The position numbers and the translations under genes are program-made. DNA of 45,189 nt from Nostoc sp. WHI (GTDB taxonomy: Bacteria > Cyanobacteriota > Cyanobacteriia > Cyanobacteriales > Nostocaceae). Each line of letters starts with the position of its first letter. Position 1 is the first letter of the stretch. The DNA lies in contig NZ_WBKM01000106.1 of NCBI RefSeq assembly GCF_015714725.1, positions 1 through 45,189 on the forward strand. The letters are read 5' to 3'. Shown one piece after another: positions 17,718-24,706 of the stretch. A model generated the notes under the pieces. It saw only the letters and a program-made list of their open reading frames with translations, was not told the DNA's origin and made no database searches.

Positions 17718-17743
17718 ACGAATGATTTAGGATTGCTACAGAT
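17718..17743. repeat. solo end of the 8228-8354 type element
   Basis: CACGAATGATTTAGGATTGC closely matches the right arm of the element at 8327-8354. No left arm is present nearby. It touches the 3' end of the PstS-like gene. Confidence 0.5.
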
Positions 17744-17746
17744 GAA

Positions 17747-18646
17747 TCAATTCTCCAGGATCATAGCTTGCTGCCCTTGAGGGGAAGTTGCATAGCCTAA
17801 GAAAGCTTGAACTCCAGGACTAGCAGGGTTTTTATAGACATAAAGCAACTGCCGTTGGTAGGGATAACCACTTGCATCTGGAGTCAACCCATCAATGGCG
17901 ATCGCTCGCACTGTTTGTTGGTTGGCAACCTGAGCAAAGGTAGCGTAGCCGATGCCATCAGTTCCCAAAGCTTGGAGTAGGGGAGTTGTGGCATCCCGTT
18001 GCAATGTTTTGATGTTTGGTGTTGCGCCGAAATTAGCTCCCTTCAGCACTGTTTCCTGAAATGCTTGATGCGTTCCACTAATTGCTGGTCGATTAATTAC
18101 CCGGATAGTTCCACTGTTACCACCGACGGCTGACCAGTTGTTGATTTTGCCCTGAAAAATATCTGCTGCTTGGGCGCTGGTTAATCCCTGATTGAAAGGA
18201 TTTGCTTTGCTGATGACAAGAGCGATCGCATCTGTAGTTACAGACACGGCTACCAATCCCTGACTCTGCTCTTGTCCAGTCAAAGGTCGAGATACGGCCG
18301 CAATATCCGCTCTACCCGCTACCAAATCCGCGATCCCATTTTGAGAACCATTGGCAGTAGCTACAACACTTGTACCCGGAAACTGCCTCTCAAAAGCTCT
18401 TTTAAGATTTTGGTTAATTGTCACCATGCTAGTAGAACCGTCTATCTTCACCGTAGTACCGCTAGGTACTGAATTTGGAAGGGGGAAAGCTGAATTACCC
18501 GCAGAGGTTGTGTTAGCCGGGGAGGTAATAGTACCTGATACTGTGGGTGCTGGCTGGCGCTTGAAAAAGAACCAGTAGCCACCACCCAGCAAAGCTAGAA
18601 ATATCAAGATAAAAACAATTGGAGGCGGGCCGTTTTTCTGACTCAT
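17747..18646 (-). CDS. membrane-anchored PstS-like substrate-binding protein
   Basis: This 299-residue protein has one N-terminal membrane helix (about residues 9-27), a Pro/Thr/Ser-rich linker to about residue 60, and a periplasmic-binding domain of the PstS (PBP-like) type: KIDGSTSMVTIN, a GIADLVAGRADIAAVSRPL segment, DIFQGKINNWSAVGG, GTHQAFQETV and DGIGYATFAQV. The phosphate-binding family uses the T/S-rich first loop, which is present. No permease or ATPase gene is near, so it is not a normal transporter subunit. It lies six bases after pspA on the same strand and is surely cotranscribed. A related domain is fused to a CHAT protease at 24707-26830. Confidence 0.85.
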   Translation of the reverse strand: MSQKNGPPPIVFILIFLALLGGGYWFFFKRQPAPTVSGTITSPANTTSAGNSAFPLPNSVPSGTTVKIDGSTSMVTINQNLKRAFERQFPGTSVVATANGSQNGIADLVAGRADIAAVSRPLTGQEQSQGLVAVSVTTDAIALVISKANPFNQGLTSAQAADIFQGKINNWSAVGGNSGTIRVINRPAISGTHQAFQETVLKGANFGATPNIKTLQRDATTPLLQALGTDGIGYATFAQVANQQTVRAIAIDGLTPDASGYPYQRQLLYVYKNPASPGVQAFLGYATSPQGQQAMILEN

Positions 18647-18652
18647 AAATGT

Positions 18653-19366
18653 TTACTCTGGTAGTTCCTTTGTAGTTGGCGCATCTAACATCTGCAAGCG
18701 ACGAGAAACTTCATCGTCTATGGTCATGCGTTCCATGTCAGCTTGGAGTTTTTCAGCTGGGTTTTCAGAGATTTCAGCTAAAGCGCCTGTCTTAAAATTG
18801 CGACGCTCAACTGCATTTTTAGCTTTTTCAAAGTCACTTTTAGCCGAACCAATGTCAAATTCATTATTGACTTTGGCGATCATAGCTAGTGCTTCGTTCA
18901 CTTCTGACATATCTTTCATATTCTGCATATCAGCTTTGTAGGCTTCTAGCTTCATGCGTTCTCGGTTCAGCTTATCTTTGGAAGCATTTACAGATGTCTC
19001 AGCCTGCTTGACCATTTCCTCCAGCTTGGGCAAAATCTGCTCTGTCTGAATTGCCTTAGTCATTGCCATGCGTGCGGCATCTTCGTTACCATTTTGCTGG
19101 GCAATATTTGCTTGCTGCTCCAAAGTTCGTAATTCTTTGACTTTTGTCTCATATTTGTTTTTGGCTGTTTTATAAGAACCTTCTTGCATAGCAACGGCAA
19201 CAGCCAGTTTTTGTACTGATTCTTGCATTGATTGCAACGATTCTTCAGCGATCGCAACAGCCACTTTACCACCAGACTCTACCGGCATTCCCCATAGCCA
19301 GTTCCAAGTACCAACTATAGTTCGTCCTGCTTTTTCACCCATTACCCAGTACATAACTTTTTTCAT
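18653..19366 (-). CDS. PspA/IM30 family envelope-stress protein
   Basis: The 237-residue protein is almost entirely helical and coiled-coil from about residue 40 to 210, with the heptad pattern and the short helices typical of PspA/Vipp1. The N-terminal stretch (MKKVMYWVMGEKAGR, then TWNWLWGMP) is divergent from the canonical amphipathic helix a0. PspA/IM30 proteins oligomerise on damaged membranes and are ESCRT-III relatives. I chose the ATG at 19366 over the in-frame GTG three codons earlier, because AGG lies at a better distance. The gene is followed at once by the PstS-like gene and preceded by a promoter-like module shared with two other local genes. Likely role: membrane maintenance under stress. 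It is not the essential Vipp1 itself, judged by the N-terminus. Confidence 0.82.
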   Translation of the reverse strand: MKKVMYWVMGEKAGRTIVGTWNWLWGMPVESGGKVAVAIAEESLQSMQESVQKLAVAVAMQEGSYKTAKNKYETKVKELRTLEQQANIAQQNGNEDAARMAMTKAIQTEQILPKLEEMVKQAETSVNASKDKLNRERMKLEAYKADMQNMKDMSEVNEALAMIAKVNNEFDIGSAKSDFEKAKNAVERRNFKTGALAEISENPAEKLQADMERMTIDDEVSRRLQMLDAPTTKELPE

Positions 19367-19410
19367 ACAGCACACCTATCTCACTAAGAATGGTTTTGAT
19401 CAAATACAGC

Positions 19411-19550
19411 TTCTTTATGGTTCCCACTCTAATTAGATTCACATCAAGTATTTCTATTTTTATGAAATAAACGAGTACAAATGGCACGAAAGTAAACGTA
19501 AATCCTTGAGCTAAAAGGCTTTGGGACTTTAGCTTAACTTTATGCGATTA
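19411..19550 (-). promoter_or_regulatory. shared upstream module, copy A (pspA)
   Basis: This stretch is alignable without gaps to copy B at 20491-20630 over about 120 bp (my eye count gives roughly 99 identities of 120 in the better part) and to copy C at 22790-22900. On the minus strand it reads CATAAAAATAGAAATA, 11 bases, then TCTAATTAG, which could be a -10 region. It begins about 45 bp before the pspA start codon. Confidence 0.65.
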
Positions 19551-19630
19551 TGTTCTCTGGTGCGATCGCCCCTTTCCCAAAGAATTAAAACCTCTTGAGT
19601 GCGATACTTTACCATAGTTAGGATTAATAC

Positions 19631-19661
19631 GTAGTGCTTGATAATTTCAATCAAGCACTAC
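19631..19661 (-). terminator. perfect hairpin after the secreted coiled-coil gene
   Basis: GTAGTGCTTGAT pairs perfectly with ATCAAGCACTAC around a seven-base loop. It lies 17 bp beyond the stop of the minus-strand gene ending at 19678. No T-run follows on that strand, so it may act as an mRNA 3'-end stabiliser or a weak terminator. Confidence 0.5.
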
Positions 19662-19677
19662 TTTGATATCTTCCAAC

Positions 19678-20439
19678 TTAGCTAGCGTTTTCAACTTCCT
19701 TATTTTCTAAATACAAACAGCTTATACTCTCCGGAAACTTTGTACAGAATTCAATTCTAAATTTTTGAGGATTGAATTCTTCTTTACTTTTTTCAGGTTT
19801 TTTATTTAAAGGCATTTTGAACTCAAAGGTCTTCTTTTCATCATCCTTTAAATAGGTTATTGACCAAGTTCCGTACTTCACTAATTCATGTTCTTGAAAA
19901 AAGCTGCCTAAATTAACCTTGTCAGTGCCAGAGAAAGTACAGTTTTTATCTCTAGAAAACTTCTCACAGGCTTTCTGATCTAGTGTAAAAGTTAAATTTA
20001 TTGTTTTTTTGTCATGCCAATTAGTCCCCCCTGACCAAATATTTCTATCTGCTTCTGTATAGAGAGCATAAACATCACCCTTTTCACTATCAACTGTCAT
20101 CCGAACCCAGCCTGCACGACTAAATATAGTTAATGTATTTCCATACAAATTATCTTTCAAAGTATAAAATAATGGGTTGTAGCCATACTTTTCTTTAATT
20201 CCTAATAAATATTGCTGTAGTTCTTCTTGTTGTCTTTTTTTACGAGCTTCTTCAAGTTCTTGCTGTCTTTTTTCAAATTCTAGTCGGGAACGTTCCTGTG
20301 ATTGTTTCATTTCACATAAGATACTTCTTGGTAAAGTTTCACAAATATCTATTTCTATTTCACTTGCATGAACTTTACCCACATTCATTACTAAATAAGA
20401 TACGAAACAGAGTAAATAAATTCTGGTTTTTGAATGCAT
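19678..20439 (-). CDS. secreted protein with coiled-coil, function unknown
   Basis: The protein has 253 residues if it starts at the ATG at 20439, preceded by AGGAG at a good distance; the frame is open another 42 codons upstream, but these overlap the shared promoter-like module and lack coding character. A signal peptide (TRIYLLCFVSYLVMNVGKVHA) is followed by two short Cys motifs and a charged coiled coil (about residues 45-80, rich in Glu, Arg, Gln). The rest is a beta-rich domain with paired cysteines (ACEKFSRDKNCTF), and a C-terminal FCTKFPESISCLY that repeats the N-terminal ICETLPRSILCEM pattern. I do not recognise the family. Its promoter region links it to pspA and the RTX gene. Confidence 0.72.
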   Translation of the reverse strand: MHSKTRIYLLCFVSYLVMNVGKVHASEIEIDICETLPRSILCEMKQSQERSRLEFEKRQQELEEARKKRQQEELQQYLLGIKEKYGYNPLFYTLKDNLYGNTLTIFSRAGWVRMTVDSEKGDVYALYTEADRNIWSGGTNWHDKKTINLTFTLDQKACEKFSRDKNCTFSGTDKVNLGSFFQEHELVKYGTWSITYLKDDEKKTFEFKMPLNKKPEKSKEEFNPQKFRIEFCTKFPESISCLYLENKEVENAS

Positions 20440-20490
20440 ATATTCTCCTGAAAATATGAGAGAGTAATAGACCTTTATAGATAAAGCTTC

Positions 20491-20630
20491 TTTATGCTTG
20501 TGGCTCTTATTTAGATTCACATGTACTATTTCTATTTTTATGAAATGACTGAGTAAAAATGGCACGAAGATAAACGTAAATCTTTGACATAAAAGGTTTG
20601 GGGATTTTGGTTTAACTGTGTGCCATTAGA
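20491..20630 (-). promoter_or_regulatory. shared upstream module, copy B (secreted coiled-coil gene)
   Basis: This is the closest relative of copy A. On the minus strand it has CATAAAAATAGAAATA, 11 bases, then TCTAAATAAG as a possible -10. It ends about 50 bp before the start codon at 20439, supporting that start over the longer frame. Confidence 0.65.
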
Positions 20631-20653
20631 ATTGATCAAGTACGATCGCACGA

Positions 20654-20797
20654 GAGAACTACAACCTGTTGACTAGTAGTCCGCCAAGTCAACAATGCTT
20701 GGTTTGTAGTGAGCGCTTTAGCGCTCAAATTAAGGACTAAAGTCCTAACTACGAACTTATTCACCCATCAAAGTTGGTGTGGTGACTACTAGTTCTC
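20654..20797. repeat. inverted-repeat element upstream of copy B
   Basis: GAGAACT (20654) pairs with AGTTCTC (20791), and CTAGTAGTC (20673) with GACTACTAG (20784). Inside are hairpins AGCGCTTTAGCGCT and AGGACTAAAGTCCT, which are dispersed in related genomes. The element seems to have inserted between module B and the RTX gene. Confidence 0.6.
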
Positions 20798-20864
20798 TGG
20801 TGCTTAGTTTACCGCCGCAGGCATCGCGTGTTATTTTTAGTTTGTTTACCGTGGAGAATTTTTT

Positions 20865-22604
20865 CTACACAAAGGTAAACGCACTACTAGAGATATTCAA
20901 ATCTGGCGATACATTTTGCAAAAGGCCAATCACTTCACCTCTGGCTATTACTCCCGGATCATAAATTAGTAAAGCATCAATGCTACCAGTACCAGAAGTA
21001 AAGAAATCTAAGCTATAGAAATCCCTTGAGCCTTTGAGTTGAATAAAGTCCTGATGGAAGTTAAAGTCAGTAATTAGGGCATAGTCAGACTCTCCTGTAG
21101 TCCTAGCCTGACTATCATCGTAGTAGACAAAATTACTATCCCCAAGGACGAAGGTATCTCTACCGGATGAACCAGTTAAAGTATCAACTTCACCAGTACC
21201 AAATCCTACTGTGTTGTCTACTCCAATCAGGCGATCATTACCTTCACCGCCATCAAGAGAATCATTCCCCAATCCAGCGATGAGAGTGTCTGTTCCGGCT
21301 TCACCACTGATAATGTCATTACCATTGCGGCCAAAAATGCGATCGCTACCTCCACCACCCAAGATGGAGTCCTCGCCATCACCACTATCTATAATGTCGT
21401 TGCCATTTCCACCACTGATGGTGTCATTACCATTGCGGCCAAAAATGCGATCGCTACCTCCACCACCCAAGATGGAGTCGTCACCATCACCACCATCAAT
21501 ATTGTCGTTGCCATTGCCACCATCAATATTGTCGTTGCCTACTTCTCCATTGAGGCGATCGCTACTTTCACCACCCAAGATGGAGTCGTTACCATCACCA
21601 CCATCAATGTTGTCGTCACCATTGCCACCATCAATAATGTCATTGCCATCTCCACCGGATATGTCATCTCGGCCTCCATTACCGATTAAAATGTCATTGC
21701 CAGCATCACCAAAAATCAAATCTTCACCACTTCCTCCTTCCACGGTATCCTGACCATTGCCGCCACTAATTAGGTCATTGCCACTACCACCGAAAATTTT
21801 GTCATTACCGCCAAGTCCTTCCAGAACATCATTGCCACCTAAGCCGAAAATGATTTCACGGCTGTTAGAACCTGTCAATACATCGTCATTTTCACTCCCT
21901 GTCAAAGTGGGTGGAGGAGTCAAAGCAAAATTAACTATCTGCTGTAGTTCTTCTGAACTTATCCCTGCCAATGCATCCAAGTCAAGGGATGTTAAATCTG
22001 CTGCTTTAGCCAGTGCTGTCGCTTGATCAGAATTTTGAGCCGCAAAATGCATCACAATCTGGGTTTCACCAGGAGCTAAAGTGAGATTGTAGGCAAAGTT
22101 AACGTTATCAAAGTTCAAAGATGCAGCATCAGGTCTAAGACTTCCATTTTCCCCTGCGATGACATGCACTACCGTAGGGTCGCCTTCACCATCAAAATCA
22201 TCGGTAACCAGCCAGTTATCGTCTGTGTTAAAGACATTATCACCACTAGAAGTGCTAACTAAAACAGTTGAATCGTCAGAACCAAGATTGGTATTGAGGC
22301 TAACTGTGTAATTGACCGTTTCAGAACTAGTATTTGTGACAATTTCGAGAAATCTAGCCCAAGACTGGTCTTCTGGGACATATATTTTCCGCTGCACTTG
22401 CACTTGATCAATGAAAGCTGGCCCAATAACTACTTCTCGTCCGTTATCCTCGGTTTGAGCAGGATTAAAGAAAGGGAAGTTATTTAAAATGAGGCCCCCA
22501 TCATATGCATCACTAGTCCCGTTAACAATAATCCCATTTTCTTGGATATCCCAAAGAAATCCAGAAGAATCGAATAAATTAGTAGGTAAAAAAATGTCTG
22601 GCAT
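20865..22604 (-). CDS. RTX-type calcium-binding repeat protein
   Basis: The protein has 579 residues from the ATG at 22604, which has AAGGAG seven bases upstream; an open frame of 24 codons before it is unlikely to be coding. The first 210 residues form a beta-rich domain of unknown kind (FDSSGFLWDIQENGIIVNG). Residues about 240-470 are some 20 RTX nonapeptides (GGxGxDxLx), which bind calcium in a parallel beta-roll. The C-terminal 100 residues, after FVLGDSNFVYYD, resemble the cap found in cyanobacterial RTX proteins. There is no N-terminal signal peptide, which fits type I secretion. No HlyB/HlyD genes are nearby. A block of two repeats is duplicated inside the array. Confidence 0.9.
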   Translation of the reverse strand: MPDIFLPTNLFDSSGFLWDIQENGIIVNGTSDAYDGGLILNNFPFFNPAQTEDNGREVVIGPAFIDQVQVQRKIYVPEDQSWARFLEIVTNTSSETVNYTVSLNTNLGSDDSTVLVSTSSGDNVFNTDDNWLVTDDFDGEGDPTVVHVIAGENGSLRPDAASLNFDNVNFAYNLTLAPGETQIVMHFAAQNSDQATALAKAADLTSLDLDALAGISSEELQQIVNFALTPPPTLTGSENDDVLTGSNSREIIFGLGGNDVLEGLGGNDKIFGGSGNDLISGGNGQDTVEGGSGEDLIFGDAGNDILIGNGGRDDISGGDGNDIIDGGNGDDNIDGGDGNDSILGGESSDRLNGEVGNDNIDGGNGNDNIDGGDGDDSILGGGGSDRIFGRNGNDTISGGNGNDIIDSGDGEDSILGGGGSDRIFGRNGNDIISGEAGTDTLIAGLGNDSLDGGEGNDRLIGVDNTVGFGTGEVDTLTGSSGRDTFVLGDSNFVYYDDSQARTTGESDYALITDFNFHQDFIQLKGSRDFYSLDFFTSGTGSIDALLIYDPGVIARGEVIGLLQNVSPDLNISSSAFTFV

Positions 22605-22789
22605 GTTTTGCTCCTTGTTTTTGTTCAGTAAATTGTCTGTGATGAATCTAATTAGACTAGATTCAATCTGAATCAATCCAGGTCAATTTCAGATCATTAT
22701 CTCACTGGACTAAATTTGAGATTGACAAAAATTTCCCAATGTGAATCAGCCTTTATCCGTAAATTGGCTGTTAATGACAGCTATTTATA

Positions 22790-22900
22790 ACTACATCCAA
22801 TATTTCTATCTTTATGCAATGACTTAGTAAAAATCGCCTGAAAATAAATGCAAATCCCTGATATAAAAGGCTTTTGGGTTTTAATTTAATTTTGTACTAT
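22790..22900 (-). promoter_or_regulatory. shared upstream module, copy C (RTX gene)
   Basis: A more diverged copy of modules A and B. On the minus strand it has CATAAAGATAGAAATA, 11 bases, then TATAAATAG, close to a consensus -10. It lies about 190 bp before the RTX start, so the leader would be longer than for the other two. It is also in the region between the RTX gene and the divergent sigma-factor gene at 23067. Confidence 0.6.
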
Positions 22901-23066
22901 TCGCTGATGAATTTCATCTAGCAAGAGTAATAAAAAGTTTTTGAATATTTGTAACATCCATACATAATAAATGAATCAAAAATCAGTTAAACTCAAGCTG
23001 CAAAAGCTTTATTGTCTTTCAGATAAATAATTAACAGCCCCATAGCAGCTTGGGAGCAAAATCGTT

Positions 23067-23783
23067 GTGGATGAACAACTTAAAAAACTTATTACCGAGG
23101 TATGCTGCTACCCAGACCCTAGTCTAGAGAGGCAGAAAGCTTTAAATAAACTGCTCATGGCGATTCAACAACTTCCTGGCATCTACAAGTCTGGGCATCA
23201 AGACTATTTAGAAGCCTTGAATCAAACTTGGGAATGGGTCAGCCGGAAAGTTTGTGGGTTTGAAGTGCGTTCACGAAGTGACTCCGAAGGAGTATCGCCT
23301 TCTTTCCAACAAAGTCTAGTAATCTGGATTAATGGCTATCTTAAGTGGCGCATTAAAGATTTATATACTCCAGATAATAAATATACCATCAGTTTAGACA
23401 GACCCATCCGTAACTATGAGGGTGACGAAACTACCCTGCTAAATATCTTGCCAGACCGTCAGTCACCAAGTATTACCTTAGATTTACTGGATATCAAAAT
23501 TGCCCAAATCCAGGAAGTTGAGCGCCAGTGCCTTGGCGATCGCATCAGGCAATATATTGAGCAAGACGAAGAGGGTAAATTAACAGCTAGTCATCCTCGA
23601 AAAAATCCAGAATGCCATTGTCAGTTATTGGCAATGCGCTTACTTCTTGAACAACCACCTCATAAAATCGCTGATCTTGCTAGAGAGTTAAATATAAGTA
23701 ATCAAACTCTTTACTCCCACTGGAAGAAAAATTGTCTTCCGTTGTTAAGAGAAATTGGAACGAATTTCGGATATGAGCAATGA
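23067..23783 (+). CDS. sigma-70 family alternative sigma factor (DUF1822/CHAT-linked type)
   Basis: This 238-residue protein belongs, as I judge, to the cyanobacterial sigma-70-like family that is encoded directly before DUF1822 and CHAT genes. The segment IWINGYLKWRIKDLY is the region 2-like core, and KIADLARELNISNQTLYSHWKKNCLPLL is a region 4 helix-turn-helix. A linker with many acidic residues separates them. Start: GTG at 23067, with GGGAG ten bases upstream. A short dispersed repeat is embedded in frame at 23265-23299. It overlaps the next gene by four bases (ATGA), so translation is coupled. It may drive the three shared promoter-like modules next to it; this is inference. Confidence 0.75.
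   Translation: MDEQLKKLITEVCCYPDPSLERQKALNKLLMAIQQLPGIYKSGHQDYLEALNQTWEWVSRKVCGFEVRSRSDSEGVSPSFQQSLVIWINGYLKWRIKDLYTPDNKYTISLDRPIRNYEGDETTLLNILPDRQSPSITLDLLDIKIAQIQEVERQCLGDRIRQYIEQDEEGKLTASHPRKNPECHCQLLAMRLLLEQPPHKIADLARELNISNQTLYSHWKKNCLPLLREIGTNFGYEQ
23265..23299. repeat. small dispersed repeat inside the sigma-factor gene
   Basis: GTGCGTTCACGAAGTGACTC and the following CGAAGGAGTATCGCC match the widely scattered cyanobacterial GCGTTCGCGAAGCG...CCGAAGGA-ATCGC repeat, as far as I recall it. Here it codes for VRSRSDSEGVSP in frame, at a loop before the region 2-like core. Confidence 0.55.
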
Positions 23784-24685
23784 GTAGCACACAACCAGAT
23801 ATTTTAAGCGTCCCTCTCCCCAAAAATGCCCACCGTTGGGCTGAAGAATTTGCCGCACAGCAAGATAGCCCCCAAAAGGGAAAACAAGTTTATCTGAATA
23901 CTTTGGCTGTTTACGCCGTTCATAGCTACCTCAAATGGCTAAACGTTGAGACGGCTTTGAATCAAGGCGATAGTTGGCATCGCGGTTTAAGGGCGATTTT
24001 TGATGTTGCTGACTTAGTGTTGCCGGGTGTTGGTAAGCTTGAATGTCGGCCAGTGTTACCGGGTGAGGTTGCTATAGTCTTGCCTCCAAGCATGACACCA
24101 GACCGGATTGGTTATGTAGGAGTTCAGTTTACTCAGCAATTAGATTATATAGAATTGTTGGGATTTTCCCCAGCGATCGCCACGACTGAATCACCAGCAA
24201 TGATTCAAATAGCCCAACTGCAATCCCTTGATGCTCTGATCGAAATTATACATAAGCGAACGCTATTAATAAATCTGCGTCAATGGGTTACGGGAATCTT
24301 CGAGCAAGATTGGCAACCCCCAGAGTTAGTATTTGCTAGCAATTTCAGAGGGATTAGCACCATAACTCGCCCCTCAACTAACTCCATTAGTCGAGCGAAG
24401 GTGATTGACTTGGGAAGGCAAGTACTTTTGTTAATGCAGTTAACTGCTACCAATAGTGAAGTTTTCGACATTCGCCTACGGGTTTATTCAGGTGATAATG
24501 CTATTCATCTACCAGCAAATTTACAACTGATTGTCTTTGATGAAACAGGAAATACTAGCATGGAAGTGCAAGCAAGAAGCGCAGATGATTGGATGCAACT
24601 AAAGTTTAGCTGCCAACACGAGGAAAAGTTCAGTGTCAAGATAGTGTTAGGAGAAACAAGTGTGATCGAAGAATTTGTTGTTTAA
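23780..24685 (+). CDS. DUF1822 family protein
   Basis: The 301-residue protein has the DUF1822 signature: an N-terminal HRWAEEFAAQQ motif, LAVYAVHSYLKWL, a VLPGVGKLECRPVLPG stretch and a GYVGVQF strand. A predicted helical linker joins this to a C-terminal beta-sandwich of about 90 residues (VFDIRLRVYSGDNAIHLP). The family is restricted to cyanobacteria, is of unknown function, and is nearly always beside a sigma-70-like and a CHAT gene. There is no membrane segment. It is translationally coupled to the sigma factor by the four-base overlap and is 21 bp before the CHAT gene. A role as regulator or adaptor of the sigma factor is a guess from context. Confidence 0.85.
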   Translation: MSSTQPDILSVPLPKNAHRWAEEFAAQQDSPQKGKQVYLNTLAVYAVHSYLKWLNVETALNQGDSWHRGLRAIFDVADLVLPGVGKLECRPVLPGEVAIVLPPSMTPDRIGYVGVQFTQQLDYIELLGFSPAIATTESPAMIQIAQLQSLDALIEIIHKRTLLINLRQWVTGIFEQDWQPPELVFASNFRGISTITRPSTNSISRAKVIDLGRQVLLLMQLTATNSEVFDIRLRVYSGDNAIHLPANLQLIVFDETGNTSMEVQARSADDWMQLKFSCQHEEKFSVKIVLGETSVIEEFVV

Positions 24686-24706
24686 TACAAACAAGAGGAA
24701 ACAGCA

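Larger units (their letters stand above)
16436..17746. other. 1.3-kb non-coding gap with tandem and dispersed repeats
   Basis: No open frame of substance was seen on either strand. The left half (16436-17040) is AT-rich without a recognised signal. The right half carries an 83-bp tandem repeat array interrupted by an insertion, a strong stem-loop and a solo repeat end, each listed separately. The low coding potential and the repeats suggest a regulatory or simply decaying region; a non-coding RNA cannot be excluded. Confidence 0.6.

Noticed and set aside
20440..20565. N-terminal extension of the secreted coiled-coil protein
   Set aside because: The 42 extra codons overlap the shared upstream module, and a better start with AGGAG and a signal peptide exists at 20439.
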